NCBI GenBank assembly: GCA_001915545.1
Contig: MNQS01000131.1
Location: 1 to 64,000, forward strand
Reading direction: 5' to 3'
DNA from: Bacteroides sp. 43_108
GTDB lineage: Bacteria > Bacteroidota > Bacteroidia > Bacteroidales > Bacteroidaceae
Length of the DNA stretch: 64,000 nt
Part shown: piece by piece, positions 7,446-16,614 of the stretch
Layout of the letters: each line of letters starts with the position of its first letter
How positions within the stretch are numbered: position 1 is the stretch's first letter
Translations under genes and position numbers: made by a program
Notes under the pieces: model-generated
Database searches by the model: none
What the model was told of the DNA's origin: nothing
Seen by the model: only the letters and a program-made list of their open reading frames with translations

Positions 7446-9020
7446 ATGACAAGCGAACTAATCATTGACGCACAACCGAAAGAGGTTACCATTGCACTGC
7501 TGGAAGACCAGAAACTAGTGGAATTCCAGAAAGAAGGGCAAGACTCTAAATTTTCCGTGGGAAACATGTATGCAGGAAAGGTAAAGAAAATCATGCCCGG
7601 ACTGAATGCATGCTTTGTCGACGTCGGACACGAACGCGAAGCATTTCTTCACTACCAAGACTTAGGCACACAGTTCCTGTCACTTGAAAAATATATCAAG
7701 CAAGTTGTAAGCGACAGGAAAAAGCTGGCACAGATGTCTAAACTCAACAGACAACCGGATCTGCCCAAAGAAGGAAGCATACAAAACCTTCTTGAAGTAG
7801 GACAAGAAATACTGGTTCAGATAACAAAAGAACCAATTTCTACAAAAGGTCCAAGGCTGACCTGTGAACTGTCTCTTGCAGGAAGATATCTGGTTCTTGT
7901 TCCATTCAACGACAAGGTGTCGGTTTCTTCCAAAATCAAATCTGCCGAAGAGCGCGCAAGGTTGAAACAGCTCATACAAAGCATAAAACCGCAAAACTTC
8001 GGAGTGATTGTCAGAACTGTAGCCGAAGGAAAACGCGTAGCAGAACTTGACAACGAACTGCGCATACTCCTCAGCAATTGGGATGACTGCATTGCACGTG
8101 TACAGAAATCCACAACACTGCCTATACTGGCTCATGAGGAGACAGGACGCACCGTGTCCATGCTCAGAGACCTTTTCAACCCTTCATACGAAAATATATA
8201 TGTGAACGATGAAAAGGTATTCAAAGAGGTCAAGAACTACGTGTCACTTATTGCACCTGAAAGAGCACAGATAGTAAAACTGTACAAAGGAACACTGCCG
8301 ATATTCGACAATTTCTCTGTAACTAAACAGATCAAGTCTGGATTCGGCAAGACAGTATCATACAAAAAAGGCGCATATCTAATAATAGAACACACGGAAG
8401 CCCTGCATGTTGTCGACGTGAACAGCGGCAACCGCTACCGCGGGGTTGACGGTCAGGAAGCCAATGCGTTTGAAGTCAACATGGGCGCAGCAGAGGAACT
8501 TGCACGCCAGCTCAGACTCAGAGACATGGGAGGCATAATAGTCGTGGATTTCATAGACATGGAAACCGCCGAACACCGCCAAAAGCTCTACGAATACATG
8601 AACGAACTTATGAGAAACGACAGGGCAAAACACAATATTCTGCCACTCAGCAAGTTCGGCTTGATGCAAATTACAAGACAAAGAGTAAGACCGGCCATCG
8701 ACGTACATGTTGAAGAAACATGCCCTACATGCTTCGGCAAAGGAACAATCAAATCATCTTACCTGTTCACAGATGTGCTCGAAAGCAAAATCGACTATCT
8801 CACAAACAATCTTGGTACGAAGAAATTCAAGCTCTACGTCCATCCATACGTTGCCGCATACCTCAATCAGGGCATACTGTCCATCTATCGCAGATGGCAA
8901 CTCAAGTATGGCCTAGGCATAAAGGTCATACCGAGCCAACAGCTCGGATTCCTCCAATACCGAATTATCGACAATAGAGGAAACGAAATAAATATGACCG
9001 AAGAGATGGAAATAAAATGA
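7446..9020 (+). CDS. rng: Ribonuclease G/E family endoribonuclease
   Basis: A protein of 524 residues. An S1 RNA-binding domain (GNMYAGKVKKIMPGLNACFV) is followed by the RNase E/G catalytic core, with VVDVNSGNRYRG and GGIIVVDFIDM carrying the metal-binding Asp residues, and the zinc-link motif CPTCFGKGT. It lacks the long degradosome scaffold of E. coli RNase E, so it is RNase G-sized. It makes endonucleolytic cuts in 5'-monophosphorylated RNA and takes part in rRNA maturation and mRNA decay. It lies downstream of HU and the basic peptide but behind a terminator-like hairpin. It ends in TGA. Confidence 0.95.
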   Translation: MTSELIIDAQPKEVTIALLEDQKLVEFQKEGQDSKFSVGNMYAGKVKKIMPGLNACFVDVGHEREAFLHYQDLGTQFLSLEKYIKQVVSDRKKLAQMSKLNRQPDLPKEGSIQNLLEVGQEILVQITKEPISTKGPRLTCELSLAGRYLVLVPFNDKVSVSSKIKSAEERARLKQLIQSIKPQNFGVIVRTVAEGKRVAELDNELRILLSNWDDCIARVQKSTTLPILAHEETGRTVSMLRDLFNPSYENIYVNDEKVFKEVKNYVSLIAPERAQIVKLYKGTLPIFDNFSVTKQIKSGFGKTVSYKKGAYLIIEHTEALHVVDVNSGNRYRGVDGQEANAFEVNMGAAEELARQLRLRDMGGIIVVDFIDMETAEHRQKLYEYMNELMRNDRAKHNILPLSKFGLMQITRQRVRPAIDVHVEETCPTCFGKGTIKSSYLFTDVLESKIDYLTNNLGTKKFKLYVHPYVAAYLNQGILSIYRRWQLKYGLGIKVIPSQQLGFLQYRIIDNRGNEINMTEEMEIK

Positions 9021-9036
9021 ACAACAAAACTAACAT

Positions 9037-9101
9037 GAGGGAAAGACTAAAGATGTCTACACGTGCTTATTTAAACATCTATATGTCTTTCCCTCTTTTT
9101 T
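9037..9101 (+). terminator. Terminator of rng
   Basis: GAGGGAAAGAC (9037-9047) pairs with GTCTTTCCCTC (9085-9095), extended by further pairs around AGATGT/ACATCT, and is followed by TTTTTTAT. Confidence 0.8.
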
Positions 9102-9180
9102 ATTTCAAGCAAAAACAACATTAAACTGTTTTATGCTGTAAGTTATTAAACATATAAAGTACAAACGGAACATATATCTG

Positions 9181-9660
9181 CTAATCATTGTTCAGGACAA
9201 ATGCCAAAGGCATAAGATCTAAAGCACTGGAACAAATATATGTACATTCACTTCCCCACATAATAATTTCAATCGGTGTTCCTTGGCGACGCTCTGATTC
9301 CAACAAAACTTGTCGACATGCTCCACATGGCGTGACCGGCATAGAAACAACCTTGCCATCAGTACCTCTTGCCGCTATACACAATTTCAAAACTTTCTTG
9401 TCTGGCCAACGGGACAAAGCATGGAACATTGCAACACGTTCTGCACATAAACCGGAAGGATATGCACAATTCTCTATGTTGCTTCCTTCAATAATGGTTC
9501 CATCATCAAGCATAGCAACAGCTCCAACACTAAAACCGGAATATGGTGAATATGCTCTTTCGGATGCCGACAAAGCAATACTGCCCAAATTTCTGTCCTC
9601 ATCAGACAACTCATCAGGATGTGCAGACAGCACTTTCACTTCAATTTTTAAATTGTCCAT
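9181..9660 (-). CDS. cdd: Cytidine deaminase
   Basis: A protein of 159 residues from the start MDNLKIEVKVL. It hydrolyses cytidine or deoxycytidine to uridine or deoxyuridine for pyrimidine salvage. The zinc site is visible: SGLCAERVAMF (Cys ligand and catalytic Glu) and PCGACRQVLLE (two further Cys), the CAE...PCxxC form of the small tetrameric enzymes. The N-terminal YSPYSGFSVGA motif is also typical. The in-frame ATG 75 bases upstream would add a tail that does not look like the family, so I take the later start. It is divergent from the glucosaminidase gene. Confidence 0.93.
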   Translation of the reverse strand: MDNLKIEVKVLSAHPDELSDEDRNLGSIALSASERAYSPYSGFSVGAVAMLDDGTIIEGSNIENCAYPSGLCAERVAMFHALSRWPDKKVLKLCIAARGTDGKVVSMPVTPCGACRQVLLESERRQGTPIEIIMWGSECTYICSSALDLMPLAFVLNND

Positions 9661-9777
9661 AAACAAAACTCCTTTATGAATATTATATCTATAATACAAG
9701 CGTTGCTTTTCAAACAAAACACTTGTAAAACGCATTTTTCAAGATGCAACAATAATATATTTATTGCATTAACAATC

Positions 9778-9785
9778 CAAAGATA
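9778..9785 (-). promoter_or_regulatory. -7 motif for cdd
   Basis: TATCTTTG on the minus strand, about 118 bases upstream of the cdd start. It implies a leader of over 100 bases and supports the shorter coding start. No clear -33 element is seen. Confidence 0.35.
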
Positions 9786-9817
9786 AAATTTTCTGCATAT
9801 ACCACACAGTTTTTCAT

Positions 9818-9825
9818 TAAATTTG
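9818..9825 (+). promoter_or_regulatory. -7 motif for the LysM glucosaminidase gene
   Basis: TAAATTTG matches TAnnTTTG. Transcription would begin near 9832, which excludes the most upstream ATG (9823) of this reading frame. Confidence 0.45.
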
Positions 9826-9912
9826 CACATAAGTATTGTTGTATATAAGATATATGAGGCAATGCTTGCATGTATAATGAAACGTAACTTACGAACTTTT
9901 AGTCAAAAGAAC

Positions 9913-10842
9913 ATGTGCATATTAAAAAAGAAACAATTATTGAGTGTTGTAAGGCGCTCTATGGCAACAATTGCTATTGCTGCCATGACTACAATAGGTG
10001 CATCAGCCCAAACTAATTCGCTTTACAGTCAATATATAGACCAATACAAAGATCTTGCCGTACAGCAAATGAAAACTTACGGCATACCTGCAAGTATAAC
10101 ACTTGCACAGGCCATTTTGGAAAGTGGAGCAGGAACAGGAGAACTTGCACGAAAATCAAATAACCATTTCGGTATAAAATGCGGTTCATCCTGGAACGGA
10201 CGTACAACACGCCACAACGATGATTCACCGCGCGAATGCTTCAGAGTATACTCCAGCGTTGCCGATTCATATGAAGATCATTCACGCTTTCTTCTGCGTC
10301 AGCGCTACAGCAGACTTTTTTCACTTGACCGTTATGATTACAAAGCATGGGCACGAGGGCTTAAAGCGTGCGGCTATGCAACAAATCCTGCTTATGCCGA
10401 TCGCCTGATATCTCTCATTGAAAGGTATCAGCTATACAAATATGATCGCCCAGAACAGTATAGACAAATTGAAGATTCTACTCCGGCAGTCATAATACAT
10501 CAGTTGATTGAAAACAACGGTATACTCTGCGTAATAGCACAAAAAGGTGACACATGGCAGTCATTAAGCCGCGATTTGGACATTTCACTTAAGAAACTGC
10601 TCAGTAGAAATGAAGCTCCTTCAGTATCAATGCCTATAACACCAGGAACATTCATTTACCTTGAAAAAAAGAAAAGTTCTGCAGCTAAAATCTACAAAGA
10701 TAAGCTGCACAACGTAAGAGCTGGGGAATCAATGTATTCAATATCTCAACTTTATGGAATTCGACTTAAAAAATTATATCGCCTAAACGACATGGAGCCG
10801 TCACAGCCTTTACGCGCAGGTATGCTTCTGAAGGTAAGATAA
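9913..10842 (+). CDS. Secreted glucosaminidase with LysM domains
   Basis: A protein of 309 residues from ATG 9913; in-frame ATGs also lie at 9862 and 9877. The chosen start gives a compact signal peptide, MCILKKKQLLSVVRRSMA... ending GASAQ. A mannosyl-glycoprotein endo-beta-N-acetylglucosaminidase (FlgJ/LytG-like) domain follows, with ITLAQAILESGAGTGELA (catalytic Glu) and SNNHFGIKCG. The C-terminal part holds LysM-type repeats, the last as HNVRAGESMYSISQLYGIRL, which bind peptidoglycan glycan chains. It should cut GlcNAc-MurNAc linkages in the periplasm during wall remodelling. It is monocistronic, with a strong terminator behind it. Confidence 0.88.
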   Translation: MCILKKKQLLSVVRRSMATIAIAAMTTIGASAQTNSLYSQYIDQYKDLAVQQMKTYGIPASITLAQAILESGAGTGELARKSNNHFGIKCGSSWNGRTTRHNDDSPRECFRVYSSVADSYEDHSRFLLRQRYSRLFSLDRYDYKAWARGLKACGYATNPAYADRLISLIERYQLYKYDRPEQYRQIEDSTPAVIIHQLIENNGILCVIAQKGDTWQSLSRDLDISLKKLLSRNEAPSVSMPITPGTFIYLEKKKSSAAKIYKDKLHNVRAGESMYSISQLYGIRLKKLYRLNDMEPSQPLRAGMLLKVR

Positions 10843-10887
10843 TAGCCATAAAAAGAGACCTACAAATACAAGAACAGAGACAAAAAG

Positions 10888-10930
10888 TAAAAGGAGTTAT
10901 GTTAAAACCTAAAACATAACTCCTTTTGCT
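10888..10930. terminator. Bidirectional terminator between convergent genes
   Basis: A perfect 15-bp stem (10889-10903 with 10913-10927, AAAAGGAGTTATGTT) has A-rich and T-rich flanks on both sides. It serves the LysM glucosaminidase gene and the minus-strand S41 protease gene. Confidence 0.8.
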
Positions 10931-10997
10931 TATATTACATATCCATATCAAACAATGAAAACATAAGCGGACGCAGAATAAACAATAAATATATTGA

Positions 10998-12701
10998 TCA
11001 AAGAGATTGCAAATAATCTATTGCGATTTTCATACAAGCGTCTTTCTTATCTTCAAAATAGGATTCATAGCTTTCAGAGACTTCAATATCAGGCTTGATA
11101 CCAATACCGACAAATTCTGTACCATCTGGCATTGCATCATGTTTGGAACAGATATTTGCATAACTATGACCAGGTATAAGCTCCACACGAACTCCATTGC
11201 CAGTACTGCCTCCTGTAGGAGACCCTATCAGTTTTCCACGCTTCATGCCGATGAATACGGAACAGAAATCTTCGGCTGAAGAGAATGTTCCTCGATTAAC
11301 CAAGACAACAACAGGTCGCAAATAAGCTTCTGCACCATTTATCGGCGACATATATCCAGATGGAGATTCATACCACGGCTGTCTCCTTGACCATGATGCA
11401 TAAGCAGGAATATACATAGGGCTGCGCCATTTGTCTGTCCGAATTGAATCTTTCGAAAGATGACGCAAAATATAATCTGCATATCCAGAATTTCCACCGT
11501 TATTGTTTCGAACATCTATTATAAGAGCAGAAGATTTCAATATCTGAGGATAAAGTTGATCGAATTTCTGTTTAAAATTAGAGTCCATGAAACTACTAAT
11601 TCTCAGGTATCCAATTCCTTTATCAAGTTTCTTGAAGCTTAGCGTTGGCTGTTTAGTCGACAGATCACGTTTTGCACTTCCCAAAATATATGTAATAAAC
11701 AGCGTGTCATTGCCGGATGCAAACGTCAGTTCAAATTTGTCCTGCGCCTTACCGCTAAGCAAGCCATAACTTTCGTAAATCTGGTGTAATGTCCACTGAG
11801 GTGTAGACGACGATACATACGGACGTACATTTAATTCACCATAGTCCCAAGCACTTTCTCCATTTATGCTGACAAGCTCCATTCCCCTACGCAAACCTTG
11901 TTTGCTTAACACACTACTTTCAACATTGTCTACATAGATACGTTTACCGATCAACACAGTTGAAAAAGGGGCTGAAAAGGAACGAGGATCTGCGCCATAA
12001 ATATACGTGTGACCATCATTAAGTTGAGCAGCCATTCTTTGCATAATCAAGAAACACTCGTCACGGTCTTTAGCCTGCATAATTGCTGGAATAGAAGCCA
12101 CGTACAAGCTATCCCAATTAATATGTACACGATCCATAAATACAAAATTCCTTTTAACTCCACTCCAAAGTCGCGACAGACCGAACAGACGTAGATCTGT
12201 TTCGCTCGCCATTTCAAAAGGATCATGCGTTGTAGCATCCACAAAATCTACATGCGTCCAATTTGCAGGTATACAGATTTCACCTTCAGTCCGAGCTTTT
12301 AAAAAATAAAGATTTCCCGATTTGACATCATAACTATAAAGGTAGGCCGTATGCGTATCTTCTATATAAGTAGCACCACTATGACTTCTCAAATTTACAT
12401 ACTGTAAATTGCTTATTGTTTCAAAATCTTTATGGATTTTATCAACATCTTTTTGAGATACAGAAGTAAGCGTCAACCTGCACCCTGTAGTCCATCCTTT
12501 ACCCTTTCCTCGTTGCCATGCGAAACCTCCAGTTTTCCTGAAGTCATCTCCAGTATATTTGACAGAATCCAATGTAATCTCTTGCCGTTCATTAAGTTGG
12601 TTATAAATTCTGTCCAAGATTTCTTGTGGTGTTGCAGATTGCGCCATAGCGCCATCTACACATGTCAACACAAGACATAACGATAAAAGAATTCTTTTCA
12701 T
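10998..12701 (-). CDS. S41-family peptidase (secreted C-terminal-processing type)
   Basis: A protein of 567 residues from the start MKRILLSLCLVLTCVDGAMAQ, a clear signal peptide. A PDZ-like segment around VSINGESAWDYGEL precedes the tail-specific protease core: LIIDVRNNNGGNSGYADYIL and then GTFSSAEDFCSVF with the presumed catalytic Ser. Lys/Glu partners are less plain than in CtpA, which fits the divergent tricorn-like S41 subgroup common in Bacteroidetes. A well-formed promoter at 12763-12793 puts the transcript start inside the longer open frame and so fixes this start. The substrate is unknown. Confidence 0.88.
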   Translation of the reverse strand: MKRILLSLCLVLTCVDGAMAQSATPQEILDRIYNQLNERQEITLDSVKYTGDDFRKTGGFAWQRGKGKGWTTGCRLTLTSVSQKDVDKIHKDFETISNLQYVNLRSHSGATYIEDTHTAYLYSYDVKSGNLYFLKARTEGEICIPANWTHVDFVDATTHDPFEMASETDLRLFGLSRLWSGVKRNFVFMDRVHINWDSLYVASIPAIMQAKDRDECFLIMQRMAAQLNDGHTYIYGADPRSFSAPFSTVLIGKRIYVDNVESSVLSKQGLRRGMELVSINGESAWDYGELNVRPYVSSSTPQWTLHQIYESYGLLSGKAQDKFELTFASGNDTLFITYILGSAKRDLSTKQPTLSFKKLDKGIGYLRISSFMDSNFKQKFDQLYPQILKSSALIIDVRNNNGGNSGYADYILRHLSKDSIRTDKWRSPMYIPAYASWSRRQPWYESPSGYMSPINGAEAYLRPVVVLVNRGTFSSAEDFCSVFIGMKRGKLIGSPTGGSTGNGVRVELIPGHSYANICSKHDAMPDGTEFVGIGIKPDIEVSESYESYFEDKKDACMKIAIDYLQSL

Positions 12702-12762
12702 AATAGTTATCAGATTTAAAATGTCAATTATTAATCTATCTAATGTAATTATATGTCCTAAA

Positions 12763-12793
12763 CAAAAGTATATATAAAATTCAGAAAAACAAA
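12763..12793 (-). promoter_or_regulatory. Promoter of the S41 peptidase gene
   Basis: On the minus strand, TTTG (12790-12793), a 19-base spacer and TACTTTTG (12763-12770) match the Bacteroidetes consensus exactly. The leader is about 55 bases. Confidence 0.7.
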
Positions 12794-12871
12794 AAATCCT
12801 CAACTAAATATGTAACTCTGCACAATACATTTTACAAAAGGTAATGCAACAGAAAAGACTTCGAGTTCAAA

Positions 12872-12906
12872 ATAAAAAGGCTGTATCGACTTTACGACAC
12901 AGCCTA
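12872..12906 (-). terminator. Terminator of the minus-strand membrane protein gene
   Basis: AGGCTGTGTCG and the matching TCGATACAGCCT form a hairpin, followed on the minus strand by TTTTTATTTT. It lies about 40 bases after the stop at 12945. Confidence 0.75.
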
Positions 12907-12944
12907 TAGAATTTATTCAAAAAATATACAACTTAATACAGCTA

Positions 12945-13859
12945 TCATCTGCCTATCATGGCATCACTTTCCTTTTCGTTCTTTTCGTCTACTACAAATG
13001 ACGTATATAGATAAACAAAAGGCATTTTTTCCAACCATAAGAGAATCAATGACATGAACGACGAAAGAAACAAAATTACAGATGCCCATATTCCAAAATT
13101 GTCAGGCAAATTTACTGCATCGCCGTTAAGAACACTATATGAGGCAGAATACTGTATCATTGAAAAAATTAAAGCAGGTGAAAGCAACAAAGACGAAACA
13201 ACATTCACTATTATTGTAACAACAAGTGAAAGCGCAAAAACTTTTCCCCATTTCTTCATACCCAAAGCATACCCCTTAAATAAAGATTTGAAGAATCCGC
13301 CTTTGCCCAACATAATATTCGGCAAAACCATATTATATGGCACTGTCAAAACTATTACTGCCAATACAGCCAACACTGTTGCAACATAAAAGGCAATATC
13401 TGACTCCACACTGTCACGAACAATAAGAAAAGGCAACATTACAAGTCCTACTGGAATTGCAGTGAGCAATAAAGAAATGACATTAAAGAGCAACATCTTT
13501 GGAAATAATCCAAAAACGCCTTTATAAATGTCTCGAAACTTTATAGAAGCAATATCCAATCCTGCAGCCTTAAACTTTACAGAAGAATATATGAAAGATT
13601 CCATTGCTGTATAAAAAACAAATAACAAAAAGATTGCCAATAGTATGAGGAATCCTACTGAAGATATATCCATTATTGTCTGTACGCTGCTAGCAGAATA
13701 AAGCACATAAGCCATACACGCAGCAAGAGGCAACAATATCGGCAATGTAAGTCTCAATAATTTCAAGAAATCATCTGTCAGAAAACTAACGCCATCTGAG
13801 AAGCATTTTGATACGCTTCTGTAGATCCAAAACTCCTTTTTTCCTTCTATATTGTCCAT
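12945..13859 (-). CDS. Multi-pass membrane protein of unknown function
   Basis: A protein of 304 residues with about six hydrophobic segments (for example LTLPILLPLAACMAYVLYSA and IDISSVGFLILLAIFLLFVF-like stretches, and GIWASVILFLSSFMSLILLW near the end). It begins with a soluble tail of about 35 residues, IEGKKEFWIYRSVSKCFSDG. The architecture resembles Bacteroidetes proteins annotated only as hypothetical membrane proteins; I do not recognise a family. It is divergent from the Gfo/Idh/MocA gene, and the promoters of the two overlap. A terminator follows directly, so it is probably monocistronic. Confidence 0.8.
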   Translation of the reverse strand: MDNIEGKKEFWIYRSVSKCFSDGVSFLTDDFLKLLRLTLPILLPLAACMAYVLYSASSVQTIMDISSVGFLILLAIFLLFVFYTAMESFIYSSVKFKAAGLDIASIKFRDIYKGVFGLFPKMLLFNVISLLLTAIPVGLVMLPFLIVRDSVESDIAFYVATVLAVLAVIVLTVPYNMVLPNIMLGKGGFFKSLFKGYALGMKKWGKVFALSLVVTIIVNVVSSLLLSPALIFSMIQYSASYSVLNGDAVNLPDNFGIWASVILFLSSFMSLILLWLEKMPFVYLYTSFVVDEKNEKESDAMIGR

Positions 13860-13900
13860 TGTACTCTTTTTTTCTTCAGTTTTTATACTGATAATTAGAA

Positions 13901-13931
13901 CAAAAGTAGGAGAAAATCGCTATTTTTGCAA
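13901..13931. promoter_or_regulatory. Overlapping divergent promoters
   Basis: Minus strand: TTG (13929-13931), 20 bases, TACTTTTG (13901-13908), driving the membrane protein gene. Plus strand: TATTTTTG (13921-13928), a -7 motif for the oxidoreductase gene whose ATG is at 13968. The minus-strand -33 region abuts the plus-strand -7 motif, so the two polymerases would compete. Confidence 0.5.
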
Positions 13932-13967
13932 AAGGCAAGCTTAAAATTACGTTTTATTAAACAATAG

Positions 13968-14960
13968 ATGGAGTACGATAAGATTATCAAATGGGGCTTT
14001 ATCGGATGCGGTGAAGTCACTGAAAAGAAAAGCGGTCCTGCTTTCAGCAAAATTGAAAACTCTATGGTAACGGCTGTAATGAGCCGTGATATCGACAAAG
14101 CACGCGATTATGCCAAACGCAACAATATCCCGCATTTCTATTCAGACCCTATAGAGCTGATAAACGACCCGGAAGTCAACGCCGTCTACATTGCCACCCC
14201 ACCCTCTTCACATGCAACTTTTGCAATAATGGCCATGCGTGCCGGCAAACCTGTATATGTAGAAAAGCCTTTAGCTTCAAGCTATGAAGACTGTCTCAGA
14301 ATAAACAGAATTTCAGAACTTACAGGAGTGCCATGCTTCGTGGCATATTATAGACGCTATCTGCCATATTTCAAAAAAGTTAAGGAACTTGCATTCAGCG
14401 GCAGAATTGGAAAAGTGCTTAATGTTCAAGTACGTTTTGCCGTACCTCCACGTGAACTGGACTATAACAAAAAAAATCTTCCATGGCGTCTTCAGCCTGA
14501 TATTGCTGGTGGCGGAGGTTATTTCTACGACCTTGCTCCACATCAGCTTGACCTGCTTCAAAACATGTTCGGTGTTATAACTGAAGCAAATGGAATCTGC
14601 TGCAACGTAGCAAATCTTTATAAAGTTGAAGATAGTATCAGTGCATGCTTCAAATTCGACAGTGGCATACCTGGTTCTGCTTCTTGGTGCTTCGTTGCAC
14701 ACGAATCTGCCAGAACGGACAGGATTGAAATTGTCGGTGACAAAGGCATGATATGCTTCTCCGTATTTGATTATACCCCTATTGCACTTCATACTAAAGA
14801 AGGACGAGAAGAATTCAAATTCACAAATCCAGAGCATACACAAATGCCTCTGATTGAAGCTGTCACAAGACATCTTCAGAACAGATCTATTTGTGAATGC
14901 AATTCCGTAAGTGCAACACTGACCAACTGGGTTATGGATAAAATTCTTGGAAAGCTGTAA
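13968..14960 (+). CDS. Gfo/Idh/MocA-family NAD(P)-dependent oxidoreductase
   Basis: A protein of 330 residues. The N-terminal Rossmann fold begins IIKWGFIGCGEVTEKKSGPA, with the GxGxx pattern in its GCGEV variant. AVYIATPPSSHATFA and YVEKPLASSYEDC follow, the latter holding the conserved Lys of the family's EKP motif. The C-terminal alpha/beta domain includes GGGGYFYDLAPHQLDLLQ, with the usual catalytic His. Members act on sugars, inositol or related alcohols in the cytoplasm. The neighbouring genes give no clue to the substrate. Confidence 0.9.
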   Translation: MEYDKIIKWGFIGCGEVTEKKSGPAFSKIENSMVTAVMSRDIDKARDYAKRNNIPHFYSDPIELINDPEVNAVYIATPPSSHATFAIMAMRAGKPVYVEKPLASSYEDCLRINRISELTGVPCFVAYYRRYLPYFKKVKELAFSGRIGKVLNVQVRFAVPPRELDYNKKNLPWRLQPDIAGGGGYFYDLAPHQLDLLQNMFGVITEANGICCNVANLYKVEDSISACFKFDSGIPGSASWCFVAHESARTDRIEIVGDKGMICFSVFDYTPIALHTKEGREEFKFTNPEHTQMPLIEAVTRHLQNRSICECNSVSATLTNWVMDKILGKL

Positions 14961-15040
14961 CTACAGTCAGCACAAAAGTATTATATTTATAATCCTATCG
15001 ATCATACAATTACGAGCAACATTTTCAGATATTCCTTTAT

Positions 15041-16183
15041 ATGAACTGCATCAAATCGTTTGACATCAATAATTGTATTCTCCGGATCATCTGTACAATC
15101 ATCACAATTTTTGCATCGCAGAATTCTGATGCAAAGACGTATGTAAACGATCCAGACAGCATATCAGCGGACACAAGCAGTAATAAAGGAAACAAAACAT
15201 TCGCAAAAAAGATAAGCCGCACATTTGACCGAGTGTATGACTTTTTCATGGGATGCGATACATCTTACATCACACCACAGCTGTACAACGTAACAACACA
15301 GCTGGAACTCAGCAGATGGCACGATTTCTATTATATCAGTTCTTCTGCATCAGGGAAACGCAAATCCATGAATTTGCAATCAAATCCTTCCATGGTACTT
15401 GGCGGATATGTCTATTTCGGCATAATCGGCTTAGGACACTCCATCAATCTTGACGATATCGGCAGAAAAAAAGGAGAAACAAACGGTACAGGACAGAGAT
15501 GGTCTTTGGCACTTAACACAGGAAGATTTGTTGCAGAAGTATACAAGTTCAATTCTGGAAAAACAGCGCGTATTACCAGCGTAACAGGAGTAGACATGAA
15601 AGGCCTTGACAATAAGTTTCATGGACTAGATGCAAACTGCAAAGGTCTTAATCTGGAATACATATTCAATAACAGACGTTATTCATGGCCGGCGGCATTT
15701 GGTGAAAATGCCGTCCAAAGACGAAGTTGCGGCTCATGGAAATTAGGATTCTCCATGAGCAGTACGGATATTACATTCAACAAGGACGAAATCCCAAGCG
15801 ACCTTGTAGGAAAAATCGACCCATCCCTATTGTTTGACAAGATTGAATATAAAGACTATGCCATAAGTTTTGGCTATGGATACAATTGGGTTTTCAAGCG
15901 CAACTGCCTGCTTGCCGTATCACTCCTTCCTTCAATAGGATATAGAAGTTCGAACGTTTCAGAAGACAAAAGTTCCAAATTCAACATGGAGAATATAAGT
16001 ACAGACCTCATCGCAAGAGCCAGTCTGTTCTGGAACAATACTAAATACTTCACAGGTCTCGTATTCGAGATGCACACCTATGCCTATCGTGAAAAGCATT
16101 TCGGATTAACAAATTCATTCGGAACATTCAAGCTTATTGTAGGTCTGAACATCTTCAAGAAATCGCAATACAAACAAAAGTAA
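15041..16183 (+). CDS. DUF4421 family outer-membrane protein
   Basis: A protein of 380 residues. It has a hydrophobic N-terminal segment (NNCILRIICTIITIFA) that may be a signal peptide, then FDRVYDFFMGCDTSYITPQL, LGGYVYFGIIGLGHSINLDD and repeated aromatic strands to the end, which match DUF4421. The pattern of alternating residues suggests a beta-barrel in the outer membrane. No function is known for the family. It is 81 bases after the oxidoreductase gene and may share its transcript. Confidence 0.82.
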   Translation: MNCIKSFDINNCILRIICTIITIFASQNSDAKTYVNDPDSISADTSSNKGNKTFAKKISRTFDRVYDFFMGCDTSYITPQLYNVTTQLELSRWHDFYYISSSASGKRKSMNLQSNPSMVLGGYVYFGIIGLGHSINLDDIGRKKGETNGTGQRWSLALNTGRFVAEVYKFNSGKTARITSVTGVDMKGLDNKFHGLDANCKGLNLEYIFNNRRYSWPAAFGENAVQRRSCGSWKLGFSMSSTDITFNKDEIPSDLVGKIDPSLLFDKIEYKDYAISFGYGYNWVFKRNCLLAVSLLPSIGYRSSNVSEDKSSKFNMENISTDLIARASLFWNNTKYFTGLVFEMHTYAYREKHFGLTNSFGTFKLIVGLNIFKKSQYKQK

Positions 16184-16614
16184 CTATATAGCCTTAGGGA
16201 GACAATATCTGCTATTACCTGCAGAAAAGATCAACCTGTAATTTACAATAACTATAACTTTCCCCCTATCCAAACAAAGAATCAATCCTTAAATCTATAT
16301 ATTCAATCAGTGCAAATCTTTGAATAATAATTACTGTCAAGCCATAATTTTTAACATTAAACAGCGAACAAAACACATATTTTTTCTTTTATTATTTAAA
16401 AAGACAAGAAAAAATTTAAAGACAAAAGGCCTGACTAAATAAGATATGATCTAGAAGAATACAACTTTTGCTTCATTCTCTATAATTTTTGTTTCATGAA
16501 ACAAAATTACAAGATGAATGCAACAATATTTTCATATACAGAACAGGATGCTGACTATGTTTGTAGTGTGATTCAAAACCAAAAACAGTTGTTAATGTTA
16601 AAACCATAATTACC
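16184..16614 (+). promoter_or_regulatory. Upstream region of the fructan locus with a 20-bp palindrome
   Basis: A region of 431 bases without a gene. A perfect 20-bp palindrome, TTTTGTTTCATGAAACAAAA, sits at 16487-16506, about 110 bases before the first fructan gene. It could be an operator for a dimeric regulator or overlap the promoter, since TATAATTTTTG lies immediately upstream (16481-16491). No terminator for the DUF4421 gene is evident here. Confidence 0.45.

Noticed and set aside
12702..12803. Longer start for the S41 protease at 10998-12701
   Set aside because: The promoter at 12763-12793 lies inside the extension, and the signal peptide begins at 12701.
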